DNA of 64,000 bases from NCBI GenBank assembly GCA_001695595.3, contig MBPM02000044.1:496001-560000 (forward strand), read 5' to 3'. The notes beneath the pieces were generated by a model. The model was not told the DNA's origin. It saw only the letters and a program-made list of their open reading frames with translations, and did no database searches. How positions within the stretch are numbered: the stretch's first letter is position 1; every line of letters begins with the position of its first letter. Of the stretch, positions 29,511-43,440 are shown one piece after another. The position numbers and the translations under genes were made by a program. This stretch comes from Plasmopara viticola (Eukaryota > Oomycota > Peronosporomycetes > Peronosporales > Peronosporaceae).

Positions 29511-32500
29511 TTAGAAGTGCCACTGCTTGTTGCATATTAGTAGAGTTTGCCATGCGTGATAGCAAGTGGAGGGTAATTACTCCATAAAGAGCTTATTGAA
29601 GGGCACTTGACACATGGAGTGTTGGACTTATATTGGATCTTGACTTTAAGACGAAATTATTTTTGAGGCCTCTGTGACTCGTAATGAATACAAGTATGGA
29701 GCTCCGATCGGCCTGCATCAGCTTCATGGTGCGATGAAAAGAGCGCATCACAACGGGCTTATCCATATAGATGTCATGACACACACTTTGAGAACGGCCT
29801 CGTGTTCAACGATGAGGCAATAGTGTTTAACATTCAGTGAATATTGTCATCTATTGTTTTTCGAAGGGGCGCTAAATGCTTGATAGCGTTACTAGGTCTA
29901 CGGTTTGATGCCTGAGCAGATAATGAGTCTGAAGCCATATAATAAAATTACCATTGACCTTATTGAGACTTTGAAAAAGGAGAAATGACGTGGCCTTATT
30001 TTCATTTATACTAATATGCGATAACTCGAGCTAAAGATGCAGAAGGACCTATTGAATGCAGAAGCTACACACATTATGGCAAAGGCCAATTCTCTTAACA
30101 ACGCCAATGCAGCTTTGACGGCAGGTCTAGAATTGAAGCTTAGATCTTTTAGTCATAGAATATTGAAGCCTATCGGCAACAGCTCATAATCCTAGGCAAA
30201 CCTTACTAAGCTATGCACTGAAAGACAAAGAGCAAGATCTCATTGTTAAATGTTGCGTACGTCATCGACACAACGTACCACACGACAAATTTGTGAACAT
30301 ATGCGCATAATGTGGACTAGGAAGATGAGCAGCTGTCGAAGCCAGTGTAAGTTATTATGGCTGTAGCATGCAAGAAAGTAGCAATACTTACTATATGATT
30401 TCATAATGGAGTCATTCAATAACCTCAGTCTAGCCACGCTCAGCTCAACGTATATTAATCGAACGGAATAAACGCAGTACGCGAGAGAAAAAAGATTCCT
30501 GGAATTAGTCCCCATGCACCGTCAAAACCGTGCCAGCTTAAGTTTGGAAGGCCATGACAAAAGAATAATCTAAGAGAAAGAACATACTCGCAAGACAGGA
30601 GACGAAGCATTTATGTATTGGTAGGACCTATAGAAAGTACACGGGGATAAGTTTGAGCTTAAAATAGTCTTTTATTTTCTACCTCGGATACGATATACAC
30701 AGTTCGCACCATCCTCATGTACTGCAACAACATTCATGATAATTCTTACAAAAAGTCCCCTTTTATCATCAGCGCATACAAAAAATCAAAGCTCTGCTGA
30801 TGTCTTCTTGATCTGTACATACAGTTGCAGCTAAAGGTTAAATCCAAGCTACAAAGGGCCAGAATCTCGCCTTCGCATGCTCTGTACTTCATCCATATTA
30901 GATATGGTCCATATATGTTTTTTAAAGTTACTAATTACATTTTTTTTAGAACTATCCCGATAGGTTGGTTGTTCTTATGCAAGATAATGCTACTCTATTC
31001 TATTGCAGCATTAATGTTTAAACATACTAAGCAAGAATGCGCGAAATATGCTGTCGAATACAAGGTAGAGGCAATTGCAGACTGCGCACCGCAATGCCGA
31101 TCCAAAAGGAGACATTGTGATATATGTGTGGGTTTGCCAAAAGGTCTCACTGTGTACCCGTCGGTAGGACTTGCTAGCACCTCTAGTAGTGTTGACTTAG
31201 CGATGCTGAAAAAAGTTGGTATTTCCCGTAGGTCGTAGGAGAAGAACTTTGTGCCATACGGAGGTTATTAGATGGACATAACCATTCTGATCAGCTGTTG
31301 TGTGTGCAATTATGATCGTAGGTAGGGCTCCTACTTTTACAAATCTTAATTACTTTTAATAGCGCGCTAGTAAGACAAATTCGGAGAAAATTGAAGATCA
31401 CGCCGTTGAGCCAGCGTATGACTTATGGTGTGCTTGCGGTGCTCCTCATCGCTTAGGCGAAGGTATATGAAGACTGCTGGGATAATGCGCAAAATCTCAT
31501 CCGGATCATTTTTTGCCAGAGCTGCACTTCGGCATGTAAACAATTTTTAGCACTCGCAAGCGTCGCCTTAGGGCAAACATCTTTTTTTTGTGCCAAAATG
31601 GACCTTTAGGAGCTGGTTTGGTCATTGTTTTTTGGTCATTGCGTAATGACCATCGACCAGCTTTCTATAAGAAGCTCTCTTCAGTGTTTGTATGGTCATT
31701 ATGATGACTTGAGTACAATTATTGCAATTCTCAGGGTAATCAATTGCTATCGACCTTGGAAGAATAATAACTTGACTATCACAATGGCTAAATGGGTTAC
31801 CCGATTTTTCTAAATTTTGCAGGATCACGATAGCATGACACTATCAAATAGGCTGTACGAGACCGTATCAGCTATACGTTAATTAGTCCAATATTTTCTC
31901 AGTCAAAGCAACAATGTGTGAGTGTTTGATCAAAGCGAAATGTTATCTGACCACGCACGATCATCAGATGTTACACATCGTGCGTGCCTATAAGGATCAA
32001 CCCAATTACAATCACTCCAGGGGACGCCTCAGGATAATTTGTTTTTACATTAATCAAAGAATAAAGGGAGAAAATGACGAGAGGCTGAACAATTTTAGTA
32101 AAGTCGAATAGTCAATATACCACCAAAATGAGTTGGAAGAAAGTGCTTTGGCCCAAACAATTGCCGAGCGCTATGTACACAAAGACTTGCGTTGGCTCTT
32201 CTTCTTTAATTGGCAGAAATGCTGTCATATTAGTCTTATCGTCCATTGGTAGACCTCAAAAGTGTTCGACTCGTCGTTAGGCTCACCAGCTAGGTCAAAA
32301 TCCTCGCCAAAGACCATGGAGATTTTCAGAGAATTGATCTAAGATATTCTTTAACACCATGTGACCAGCTATAGAAACCAGGAAGAAGAAGGAATTTCAA
32401 AGACGACAAGTTAGGCTACATTTGTCAGTAATTTGATGACATCTTTCTTTCGTGAATCACCCAGCACCGGATAAAGACGCAAGTCGCCATTTTGTTCACT

Positions 32501-35500
32501 TGATCTCTGGGCAACAAAATTTATAAGCGAATGGGATATTTTCTGGATGGGCATATCCGGCTTTGGTGCCAGGCAGTACGTCCATCTTCTTCGCACGCTG
32601 CGAGGACTCTAAGAAATCTCTCGGGTGGACTAGCTCCAAGACAATTATTATATGGCAGCCGTGTGCGTGCTCCCGGCATCGTATATAATCCCGTTCAAAA
32701 ACTCTACTTGGCGCTGTACAGGGACAGAAGACAAATAAGAACCCAGGAGTAGCCCTGAGCTTGGTGAAAAATTGGCTCAAAAAGACTCACCTACGTGATG
32801 TTTCGGCTTTGACATACCGCCACGCGAGGGTGAAAACGTGAGTTCCGAACCCAGCGCAAGACCAAAAGACCGCGACTTGCGTACAAAGCGCTCATTATAT
32901 TTGACCGCATATCGCGTTAGCGTTTAGAGTAGTTTAGCCAATGCAGGTCCAACGGCTCTTACAAACTCTGTGAAGCATTTCTTCACTAAAAGGTCTCGAG
33001 GCTCATAAAAGAGCCAATGTTTCTCTGTACGCTTCGTATGGACGTGTCGCAAGCCTTGGCAATCAAGAGGACTGGAAGAGGCCGTCTAGACTTAAGCCTT
33101 AAATACGAAAATTAGCCTCTTTGCGCGATCAAATGGACGCACTTGAGATTGCTCTCAAATTCGTCCTTGATGGTCACGCTGCGGCTTTTGTGAGGCAAAT
33201 CTGGGCTCATGAGGTCGTTGAGCAGGAGATGGACACTTTTGACTTTGTGACACTTCAAAGCAGATCGATCCTCATGCATCTCAGCGCGAAAAATATAGTC
33301 AGGAAATCGCTTTGTTTCGTGATGTACACTAGTCTAAACTGTATCGCTTAACGGCCATCCTTGTGGCCAATCGCACTTACTTTATCAATGAGCTTGATTG
33401 GCTCCAACCTTTTCAGAGAACTCTTGCGGAACCCCAGGACTCATATAGAGCTCAGAGCACCATACATTGTGATAAACGTTTAACAACTTCCTGTATTAGA
33501 TGTAGGGTGCGTTGCAATGTCTTGAAAAGGTATATGATGTACGCCGACCCATATATCTTTCATGTTTTGAAAGGCTATATATGATGGTGTCTAAATTTGC
33601 TTAAGCGGTATTTGAGACTGAAATCTTTATACAAAAAAATTGAGACTCCTTTCTGCATAATTGCTTTTGTTATGGTGGGCGGATGTATTTGCATTTCTTG
33701 ATCCGCCAATTCTGTACAGCCGAGTCTCGCAAATTCATCGAATTGTTCTTTAGAAAAACCGGTCTCATATCTAAGAGTAAAAAGAAGAAATCCATTTTTC
33801 TAGTATGTCTACAAGCATTCGGCCTCCGACGAAATAGCAAATTTCCAAAATGTCTTAGTTCAGTTATATTAAAAGAAGAAGAGTGTAAAAATGGGTGAAG
33901 CGGATGTTTTGTGTCAATAACCATTAACAGTACGACAGCCTTCAAATAGGGTGTCGTAGTGCACATACTGCGTTGAGTCCACGGTAAATCCTATTGTTTG
34001 ATGATTGGGCTGAGGATGGTCTGCTATAGCCATCAGCAAGCAGATATTTAAGTCTTAAAATAGGGCTTGCCAAACCACAGTGAATTAGCGGAGGTCTTTT
34101 TTCGACATCGTTATTCCAGAAGACTAGTCTTGCTGTTTGTAAATTAGTTTATCTAGCTGATCCGCATCTCTACTGCATCATCTTGCTCAGATGGCACACG
34201 CTCACCATCGTGCCCGTGTTGCCATCAACTTTTCGCAAGTTGAAGACAAAATTAGGGCTTGATCGATTCGTATGCTAATTAAACTTTCAGCCCTACTGAT
34301 GTGGGCCTGATTACAGTCTTTGGTTACAAAAGAGCTACAAAAAACAAGATACCAGTGCTTTTTTTGACAGTTTTCGTCGTAATATCGTTTATATTTCCTT
34401 GTTTGTATGCAAGTAAAGTGTGAGCTTGATATATATATGTATACTAGAGGAACTTGATGGTCTATCTTTTGAGGCACGACTCTTCAACAAATCAAGATGG
34501 TCCCAATTCGAAAAATCTGTGATTAACTTTTTCGATCTACTAAAATCTTAAAGTGTTTTAGAGTCAAGAAGACGCTAAGCACTAATAAGGGCAGGGCAGC
34601 TTACCGATAAAAGCTTAGTGCGTATGGTGATAGTGTTGTTGGCACATTATGAGAGCTAAGCAGAAAGATTGACAGTTCCCCGAAGACAAAATGACAGCAA
34701 ATGACTGCTGGTTGTACTTAAAAGTGTGTAGGGTTTTAAAGAATGGAACAGAATACTGGTAGACACTGAAGCGTTAAGTCACCGAGCACCAACATATGCT
34801 TCTTGAGCTTTAATTAAAGCGACGGGGAAGAGAGTATCTCCCAAAGGGCTTCTCGACAAGAGATAACTTAGGGTTTCAGGATAAAATGACGGCTAAAGAC
34901 CCAAAAGTGTACCTGGGACATGATGCTTGCGTGGCCAATCTATTCTCAAAGCTTGACAATTCTCGAAGGGGGCGGTGTATTGAAAGGTATACAGACAGTT
35001 ATAGTATGCCAGTTGAACTCTATATAGACTCCGACCTAAGAAGTGTCATGCCGCGAAGATTGTAAATATAGCGAAGAAACACTCGGTACTATGCTCTCAT
35101 GGTATACGTCATCCATTCACCGACCATAGAAAGTTTTTCTCTTACAATAAGGAGACTCATTGCCATTGATGACCAGCGCTTGCCTGGCTTTTAAGGTGTG
35201 GCTTCTTTCATCGACTCTTAAAGCACTAAGCAAACAAACTCTTGGACGATTTGCGATTACATTGACGGCTTTTTTGATAAGAACACAGCTTACTGCGAAT
35301 TTTTCGCAGCCAAAGAAGCGTATGTTCTTTAATCGGCGACACTTAAGTCCATCAAGCTGGAATTCAGTCGACGGGTCCACGAACACCATGATTCTACTCT
35401 TAGTACGACAGACAAATGGCTTTTGATGCCTCCATGAGTATCAAGCCTGTTTAAAGCCGGGTTAGCTTACAAATATGAGCTTGTTCGTCAATTCAATCGT

Positions 35501-38500
35501 TGCGGTCGGCCTTTTCTATCGTCGTAGTGTACTAAGATACAAATTGGTTTATTATGTCCTCGTACGAGTGCGAGTACAACTAGTATATTATCGCTGCAAT
35601 TTCTCCTTTGAGAGCTGTAGATCATTTGAAAATAATTCCCGTGGTGCACATCAGCCACACAACACTCACAAGATCTTAGTCTTCCTTAGTTTAGCGTTCC
35701 ATCTTTAGTTGACTTATTAGGATCAGCTGCTGTTAGCAACCATAATTAAAATATGATTAAAGGTGAGATTATACTTTGTTATGCCTTTCGACGGAGGCTT
35801 GCTACTTGCTCTGCGTCACTTGAATGTTTTACGACTTGACTCAAGTCCGTCTATCTCTGAACACTAGTAGTTTAGTTCTTTACAAGGCTAGTAACCACCA
35901 CTAAAGGCGATCGTAAGTCAGCCGTGTATAAGCATTTTCTTTGAAAAAAATCATACGGCCTCCTTTACTGTAGCAATATATACTTTTAAGGTTTGAGGTC
36001 TGCGTTCAAATAGTCGATGAGCGAAGTGACCTTGGCCGATTCGGAAAAAGGCGATGCAATCCCAGTTACCGAGATCATCAACTGAATCATCTCATAAGCA
36101 TTTTTGTTGAGGACATCTTTTTTTTTGCTTGCAGGCAAGAAAGCGAGAAAGCTGGCTCAGCTAAATTTGCAGAAAGGAACGTTAGTGCTGTATCATTTGT
36201 TAACAAACACCAGAAGCTTTGGGTTAAGTTTTTTTATAGATAAGTTACCAATTTTTGGTCCGGGGTTTATAGGTGTGCGACTTCAGGAATCGCAAAAGCT
36301 GATCATTCGTAATCAAGACCGACGAAATGGCTATCTCAACTTTATAGATAGAGCTCCTTTCTCCTTCACTTCGACGTTAAAGCCCATTGCATATTAGCTT
36401 ATACTAGCTACTGCGGGGGTGTTGAATATGTCCTGCTAGTCCTTTAAGGATAGACTTTGCTTGTAGATCTCGAGCGCAATTACGCATTCCAGCTACTTTA
36501 AGACAAGGAGGGCCACAATACTCCCGCTTTTTACTGACATTAGTGCAAACCGCTTGACAGCCTGATATTGAAAGGCAGTTCCATCTATCACAAAACCTTG
36601 TACAAATAAGAAAGTCAGCCTCCTTGCGGGGGCTTAAATTGACCATAACCACACCTTGCAGAAGGGATGCGTGCAGCAAGATATAAAATATTTTATTAGT
36701 GACCGTTCACTATCCCCGACTAAAAAAGCGAAGACATTATTGCGTTGCGTTTCAAAATGAAGCGCTCCATTCAAAATGCGGCTCGGCATACATACCATTT
36801 TCAGCCATAGCCGATATATAAAGAGGTCCAGCAGCGTTGGTATTCGATTGTTAAAGCATTGGCAAATGAGTGACTGAGCGAGAATGGTACATGGCTTGAG
36901 CTGTAACGGAAAATTGAGCTTTAGGATAAATCGTTCGCGATAGCATCCTTATCAGTGAATGCTACCTTGCAAAAGAACAAGGTGCATAGGGACTAACCTT
37001 TAATCGCTGCAAGTATCATCTACTTTTTCCAGCTGTGAAAGTAGCTTGAACAAGGCTCAATCTGGCAAATTTGTTGAGTCGTTTCGAACAATGGCATCTG
37101 CGACTAGACTATAAAGTAATAAAGCGTGTACGGGCACTAAAAAACGGTTTACCTCATTTGTCTATTCTGACCATTGCAAGATACACGACATTAATTTAGT
37201 AGAATGGCTTAATAACACATAATAAATAGTAAAGCTAGTAAGCCGCTGCAAACTCTGCATTTGGACTAGTCAAGCAAGAGGGATGCATGTGTATATATCC
37301 TTTGGGTACTGCTATGCTCTAAGGTTTGTAGACGGTGCGATTATTTATAAGTGTACATTGATGTGAAGGTGTGTGAAATTTGACAGAAAAAGGCCTATTA
37401 TAACGGCTCTCAGCAGACACGCTGCAGTGCAGTTTAAAGAAAAAGCCATTTACATAAAGTTAGACATCTCTCAATTGTGTAAAAGCATAAATTAGGATTC
37501 CGTTTTTTTATCTAAATTTTGAATTATAGTGGAAGTGCAGAGCTTTCACATACAACCGTAATAGCTGATGTGCAATGTGTACGCTCAATGGAGCTAGTAT
37601 GGCAGCAAAATGGTTGCTCAAAGCCATACTTACCACTATAAATATTATAGGCTTATATTCGAAATAAGTACCCCATATGTCAGAGTATCGTTATTTGATT
37701 CAATAGCAGAAGGAGTAAGTTTTTTGTGAACAAACATTTATATTTTTTCAAAAAAATGTCAAACAATAGCATTATTAATTCTGATGCCTTATTATAAAGC
37801 ATCGCTCAGCTTAACTTAACTAGTTTCGATCGTTTGCCAGCGCACGAAATTTTCGTGCGCCGGAATTCACCAAAACCTTAGATTTTGTACTCTCGTACAC
37901 TTTCAGAAGTCAACAGCTTCTGCTTAGCTTACTATAGCTGTCAAATTTGCAAAGCGCATGGTCTCGATCATCCTCTTAAGAGCTCAAGTTTTTTCAAAAG
38001 AGCAACCCGCGCCTACTGGTCATTAGCATTTTCCTGGCTCTAGATGCGTTTCATCCTGTGACCCATCAAATCTCATAGAAAAGGCTAGATCCTTTTATTA
38101 TAGCCCGATCGAAAAAAAAACGGATTTTAGACCTATTTGATTGTAGCCCAAGAAGCGGTATGAGTGGAAGCACCTAAATACATTGGTCTCGAAGACATGT
38201 CTTTATTCGAATCTCATCATTTTAAAAGTTTCGTATCTGTATTTCTTTTCAAGTGAAATGATGTAACTTTTATGATAAATTAGTTTCTGTTTGGCTGGTT
38301 GCTGGAAAGGCCATAGATATTATGAAGTTAGTAGTCGACTTAGCTGTAAGAGTTGAGATTGTTAACAGAATCAAGTCTTTAATATGCTTGGTTAAAGCAA
38401 TTTTTTCTTATTTTTGTGCATAACGAATTACAAAAGAAAGCGTAGATCAATTGACGATTGATGTCAGTCGTTCAAGTTTGCTTAACAGAGTTTGGCTGAG

Positions 38501-39700
38501 CCATTTTCTTACTATCTTTTCTATGCGTACGGTCCCTTGAAAGAAGGCCAAGAAGTTGTGGCCCGAGATCATTACAGCGGTCGGAAAGATACTTATATTT
38601 TTTCGAAGGTAGATGTGGCGACGTCTTTCAAGTCCACTCCATGGGTGGTAAAGCTCTGCAATCGGGTAACATAGGCTTGCAAGACACATCGGGCTGAGAA
38701 CTTTCACAGGTTGGTAGCATAAAACTGTCTGCAAAGTCTTGCAAGCGGGTTAAACTGAAACACAAGGAGTAGTGGGCCACAGTTGAGAAGCGAAGCACCT
38801 CCAAAAGCGTAAAGTATAGCTGGGTGGAGGCTTAAACCGGAATCAATTTCAGCGGATATCGAACATCATCCGTTGCTGTCAAAGAGACTTTATCCACATA
38901 CAATAATTGACTCAAATCGTCGATGTGCCACAGAAAAATTAGCGCTATCTGGAGGTTTTGTCAATGGATTTATAGTTAATGAATACGAAATTAATGGAAG
39001 CTACTAAATCTTCATTGAGCAGCCAAAGTTTTGATGAGTTAGTGTTCGCTAAGATTAAAACTTGTAAATACACATAATTCAACATTTTTGACGTACGTTG
39101 CGCTTTACATCCAAAATCTTGAAGGATTGCAATGATTCGGTGTGTCGCATATTAAAAAATATCCAGCACCAAAGCACTAATTGATTCAAAAAATTAGGCA
39201 CGAGGTCAACCATGAGCCAGACTTTAATCACCGCTTTGTCATAAGGCAATAATCACTGCTACAAGAGCAACTTGAGCCTGTTGAAGACTTTTTTCAGAAA
39301 AGGCAAAGAATGGCATTTTACTGATTTAAAATTTTTGCAATCGTAAACACCTTTCTGTGTTTGACAACCAAACAAAAAGCGGATTTATACTGATAATAAT
39401 CTCAACAAAGTAATTGTACCCGAAGAGACAGTCATTTCTGATAGGATGTATTTCTTGACGTTATGTCCACGGTGCGCTTGGTAAACAGCTCGATTGTTTT
39501 AGCTCCAAACGAGGTAGAAGGATCTAACACTTACGGCAATTTGTACGCCAATCAAAGTGTTTCTTTACATTACAAGAGCTTTCAAGCGTCTCGGGGATCG
39601 TCCACTGTTTATGCACACAATCGCTTAGACCATAACGGTCTCTTGCCCGGACAATCTTAAGCCACATTTAATCGCTTTCAAATGCTTTGTAGGAAATCTA
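29511..39700. other. Ten-kilobase gene desert of decayed sequence
   Basis: Only short, poorly coding frames occur, with no recognisable domain. The AT-rich texture with scattered LTR-like stretches suggests old retroelement remnants. A frame at 33121-33351 (MRDQMDALEIALKFVLDGHA) has gag-like character but is too short to assign. Confidence 0.4.
37840..37860. repeat. Perfect 10-bp-arm palindrome
   Basis: gcgcacgaaa and its reverse complement are separated by a single base, in otherwise featureless AT-rich DNA. Confidence 0.9.
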
Positions 39701-41260
39701 TCGGCTCCGGAACCTCATTTTGGCGCTTGGACCAAAGTGTTTAGATTAACATTGACAAATGTGTCTTCGCTACAGACGCGAGTTATGTCCTCCGCTACTT
39801 AAAAAGTTTTAATGGGGGCCGAGTTGGTCCCGAGAAAGTAAACGCTGCCTCGGCTCGATTTAGCGACATTTGTAAGAACTTTTTTTATAGGAATGATAGG
39901 ACCTAGCCAGCACCGTGCTTGCGCAGATGGCTGGCTATGGAAGCCTGAGAAAAAATACGATGTACTAAAAAAAAGGACTACAAGTGGTGCTGGGCGAGCC
40001 ATACCACGATGCGTCGACAGCATCAAACAGTTGTTCTGTCTGACAAGCGATTTGATTAGACCGCTTATCATCATTTGCAACATGTCATATATTCACGTTA
40101 TCATAAACTCGATAAAGGCGATCATCAGCACCAGCTTAGGTGGCTAAAGACTGCCAACTTGAAACATCTGATTTTAAGAAAGAGTTACTGGTCATAGAGT
40201 ATACATTGGCAAACGTCCGAGTGTATCTTTGATGTGAGCTCCAAGCTTTTTGAGCTCTGTTTAGACCACACATCCCTGACGACGGCTGAAAGTGCTCCTC
40301 ACTCGAATAGTGTCGTATTCTTTGCGAATAAATAACGATATAAGCCTGGCAAACTTAATATGTCTGCATGTTGACTTTTGCGCAAGCCATCTTGAAAGTA
40401 AGCAAGACCGAGAGTTCTATTGACGATCAATTTCGTCAAGCGTGTAGAAAATATGCCAACAATTTCTCGCCTTACGCGGATCGTTAATGAGGGAACATTC
40501 GCCAAAGTCAAGTGGCTAACCTTTTGACACTAATCACATTTTTTTAATATAAGTGGATGGATAGTCTGCTTCAAATATCGTACATTTTGCTGATTCTTCT
40601 CAAGTCACTCTTTCGAGCGACAAAAAGCCAATGTGCGGTATATTCCTAACGGTACATGATACTTCAATTAACAGTCATTTGGATCAGAGGAAAATTTATT
40701 TGATCGTTGAAGATATTTGTGACTTTGCCTTACAAGTGACCGACCAAGCTGATAAGGATATCTTGACCTGCCAAAGGAAACTCACACGTCCTATCCTTGA
40801 CAAAGCCGTCCAGTATCGGTGAATTTTGGAATTTTATAGCGCTTTCTTTTGCCTGCCAGAAGTTAATGACTACACTAATATTGTGCTTTCTTGCATTTGG
40901 CACATATTCTTTCCATTACAATCAAAGCCTAGACCGCGAGGTTGCTTACAGATACGGTGAGAAGATACCTTAGCCTTTTAGGGGTAGTGGTATCCAATAA
41001 AGATTCGCGGTTTACTGCTGCGCTCCGGCAACTGCTCCTTCATCCTATAATAAAGTTTGCTGATGGTACGGCAGATTATCTACAGATAGAAGGCCAGTCT
41101 ACCGTGTGCCGGAAGACACGCGGCGCCGTTTTTGCTCTAGTAAGTACATTCGTAGACCAAAAAGCTTTTCATGGCTTTTTCGCACTTAACGATTGTTTTT
41201 GCACATCAACGGGCTTTATGCCCACTCAAAAGAGATCCACAAACTCAAAGCCATAAATAA
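39700..41260 (+). pseudogene. Ancient gypsy pol relic (RNase H to integrase)
   Basis: Plus strand. RNase H traces are at about 40160-40290 (KKELLVIEYTLANVRVYL; then DHTSLTTAE after frame changes). Integrase core traces are at 40942-41256 (VVVSNKDSRFTAALRQLL, where the catalytic Asp of the usual SDRDSRF has become Asn; EGQSTVCRK; LNDCFCTSTGFMP). It is heavily mutated and no LTRs are recognisable. Confidence 0.65.
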
Positions 41261-42745
41261 TCTCGATTAAGTGGAGCAAAGCCTGAAAAATTCGAAGACT
41301 GATCTAATACGAGCGCTTTTAAACGAGACGAATGAACCACTTTGCGGCTCATGGGACCAGTGTCCTTAGACGTACATCTCAGTCAAGGATTCCTCTAAAA
41401 AAGCAACGGCCGGACCGCTAGGTCCGTTCCCAACAGCCTTTTTCAGCGCGTACACTTCGCCCCGACAGCCTTCTTAAGCACATAAACTCGATTGCGCAGG
41501 AGCTGCTGCTTCTCATGATGAGGGCTACAGTCTACAAAGGAGCGGTGCCCTCTAATATCCCATCACCATTCAGGCACTTCCATATGAAGTCCGTAGTAAA
41601 GCCGATGATCTCTAAAGAGTGCCAGAAAGTTCATGTGAAGTGGGATAGCTATATATCTCTACACAGCTCGCAATAGCTGGTGCGATATGAACCGAAAATA
41701 GCGGAGATTTTGCAAGTAGAGCCTTTCTCTTTTGACTCAGCTTTAAAATAGGTAGAAGCGACTCTATAGCTGCGCTAGAAGCTTACTTTTTAATACCTAA
41801 CTTGGCATTCTACCGAAGCCGACGCATTTTGGAGGCGAGTTGTATATACGTCAAGTGCACAGATTGCAGTCTTAGATCACGGACATAAAGCATTTCGTCC
41901 AAGGTGGTGGGATTTTTTACTATAATTTTCTGAAGATTAAGTAAGTTGTTTCCCATTTAGCTAATAAAGAAAACTCTTGATACGGCGCGACTTTATTTAC
42001 CGCGCAATTTTTGAGTGCGTAGCCTTTGTTGCTGGTGTAGCCTTTGCAGGCGCTGCCTTAGCATCAGAGGTGCAGTGGTACCTGCGAAAGCCAAAGATTT
42101 TTTTAGCGTTGGCTCGGTCATCATCTAATGGTTTGACAATTTTGGAGCCATTTTTGCTGCCTGGTTGGTCATTGCTATGACCATACCTTATTAAAAAAAT
42201 TCCAAAGTTTTAAATAATATTTATCGCTCTCGTTCATAAAAGCCATAAAATGTGAGATATAGTGGACCAACACACAAAGCGGTCTCGTGTGTGAAGAGCT
42301 AATTTTTTATTTATAAGAGCCTATAAGGAAAAGTTGTGGATTACGGATCTATGTACTGGACATTTTCGAATAATACCGGATTTGATTTATATTCCTTTTT
42401 GAAGAAACAGAGCAAAAATTGTTGCACAAAATAAAACTTCGGACGCAAAGTAATTACGTAGATTTAATCTATAAACTACAATCTACTGCGGTCGATCTTC
42501 TCATGACCGAAGATAGCGAACGGTCGTTTCCCGAAAGATCGTACTTTCTTGTACGCCACCCCTGTGCAAGGTACTGAGTGACCTTGTCACAAAATGCCTT
42601 GGTGGATGCTCATTTGTGTGGAGTCAAACAATATACAATCGATGTAACGATGCAGCAAGCCACCACAAACAATTATGTCGATTTATAGCCTTTTAACTAC
42701 ACTCATCCTTCGTATAAATTACATTTTTCATATTAACAGGTAGTA
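41261..42745. other. Intergenic decayed sequence
   Basis: No gene seen. 42520-42600 matches stretches at 46391-46470 and 54603-54645 (see repeat entry). Confidence 0.4.
42520..42600. repeat. Member of a dispersed degenerate repeat (three copies)
   Basis: The core cctgtgcaaggtactga...gacct.gtcac recurs at 46391-46470 (ctctgtgcaaggtgcgatg) and 54603-54645 (tctgtacaaggtgctgtatg), all in the same orientation. They are probably LTR or other repeat remnants. Confidence 0.5.
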
Positions 42746-43063
42746 ATGTCTCTGACTCCTATCCCACAAGAGATTGTAGCTTCTTCAGACAGTGAGGGTA
42801 CCGCAGAACATTCCTCCAGTATCCAAGTACAGCCACGCCTATTAAAATACAACTTAAATCTCACTATACCTCTGGATGATAAAGCATATCTCATGCGATG
42901 TGGCACAAACAGCTTTAATTATCGCATGTTTGGAAATCCACTGAGACATAGAACGCCATTCGTTATTCGTGGTGGTTCATTCCTGAAAGTCATAGACAAA
43001 AAACGATCTTACTTGACCAAACTAATGCGTGTAGTCGACGAGTCATTACCACACAATTGTTAA
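42746..43063 (+). CDS. Hypothetical protein, 105 codons, possibly truncated
   Basis: Opens with MSLTPIPQEIVASSDSEGTA and continues without lesion to a stop exactly where a copia fragment begins. Composition is protein-like (Ser/Glu-rich head, then a basic, hydrophobic body), but there is no known motif. The abutting copia remnant suggests its 3' part was replaced or displaced. It could be the start of a transposon gag. Confidence 0.35.
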   Translation: MSLTPIPQEIVASSDSEGTAEHSSSIQVQPRLLKYNLNLTIPLDDKAYLMRCGTNSFNYRMFGNPLRHRTPFVIRGGSFLKVIDKKRSYLTKLMRVVDESLPHNC

Positions 43064-43065
43064 AA

Positions 43066-43440
43066 GTCGAGCGATTGTAGAAATCGCGGAGGGTTCCCCA
43101 CGCCTCCATAGCGCGCGTAGCCGACCAAATCTTGGTCTGGTGCTGGATCTCAACACCTTAAGCGGTGATGCCTAGCATCTTGGCATCATTAAGCAGCTAC
43201 GTTTACGTGACGTCACTCTCTTCCTGGACGGCCATGACATGTCCCAGGAGGGCCTTCCGCGCCAGGGTCAAATCATGTTGAACTCTCAGTGGTAATAGTT
43301 ATCACTTATTAGAAGGACATCCGTGCGCTTTTAGCCATAGTGGACGAGGGCGTTGCTCGTGAGGGAAGGCTTGTTGCGGCTGTTAATTTGTTGAGTAGAA
43401 AGTAAAAGCCGAAGTGAATATATATCTAGACCAATGAACG
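43066..43440 (-). mobile_element. copia gag/5' LTR fragment
   Basis: Related to 6880-7260 of the intact copia element. It keeps the gag start region (cctgggcg/ccaggagggccttccgcgcc equivalents) and the gag-to-LTR junction (gcggctgttaa...tgttgag), then about 40 bp of LTR. It is a decayed fragment of the same or a sister family. Confidence 0.75.

Noticed and set aside
31633..31652. Palindrome tggtcatt-gcgt-aatgacca
   Set aside because: Short and in low-complexity tggtcatt-rich sequence; not convincing as a functional site.
35117..35426. Overlapping 88- to 90-codon frames on both strands
   Set aside because: Neither has recognisable motifs; the surrounding DNA is degenerate repeat.
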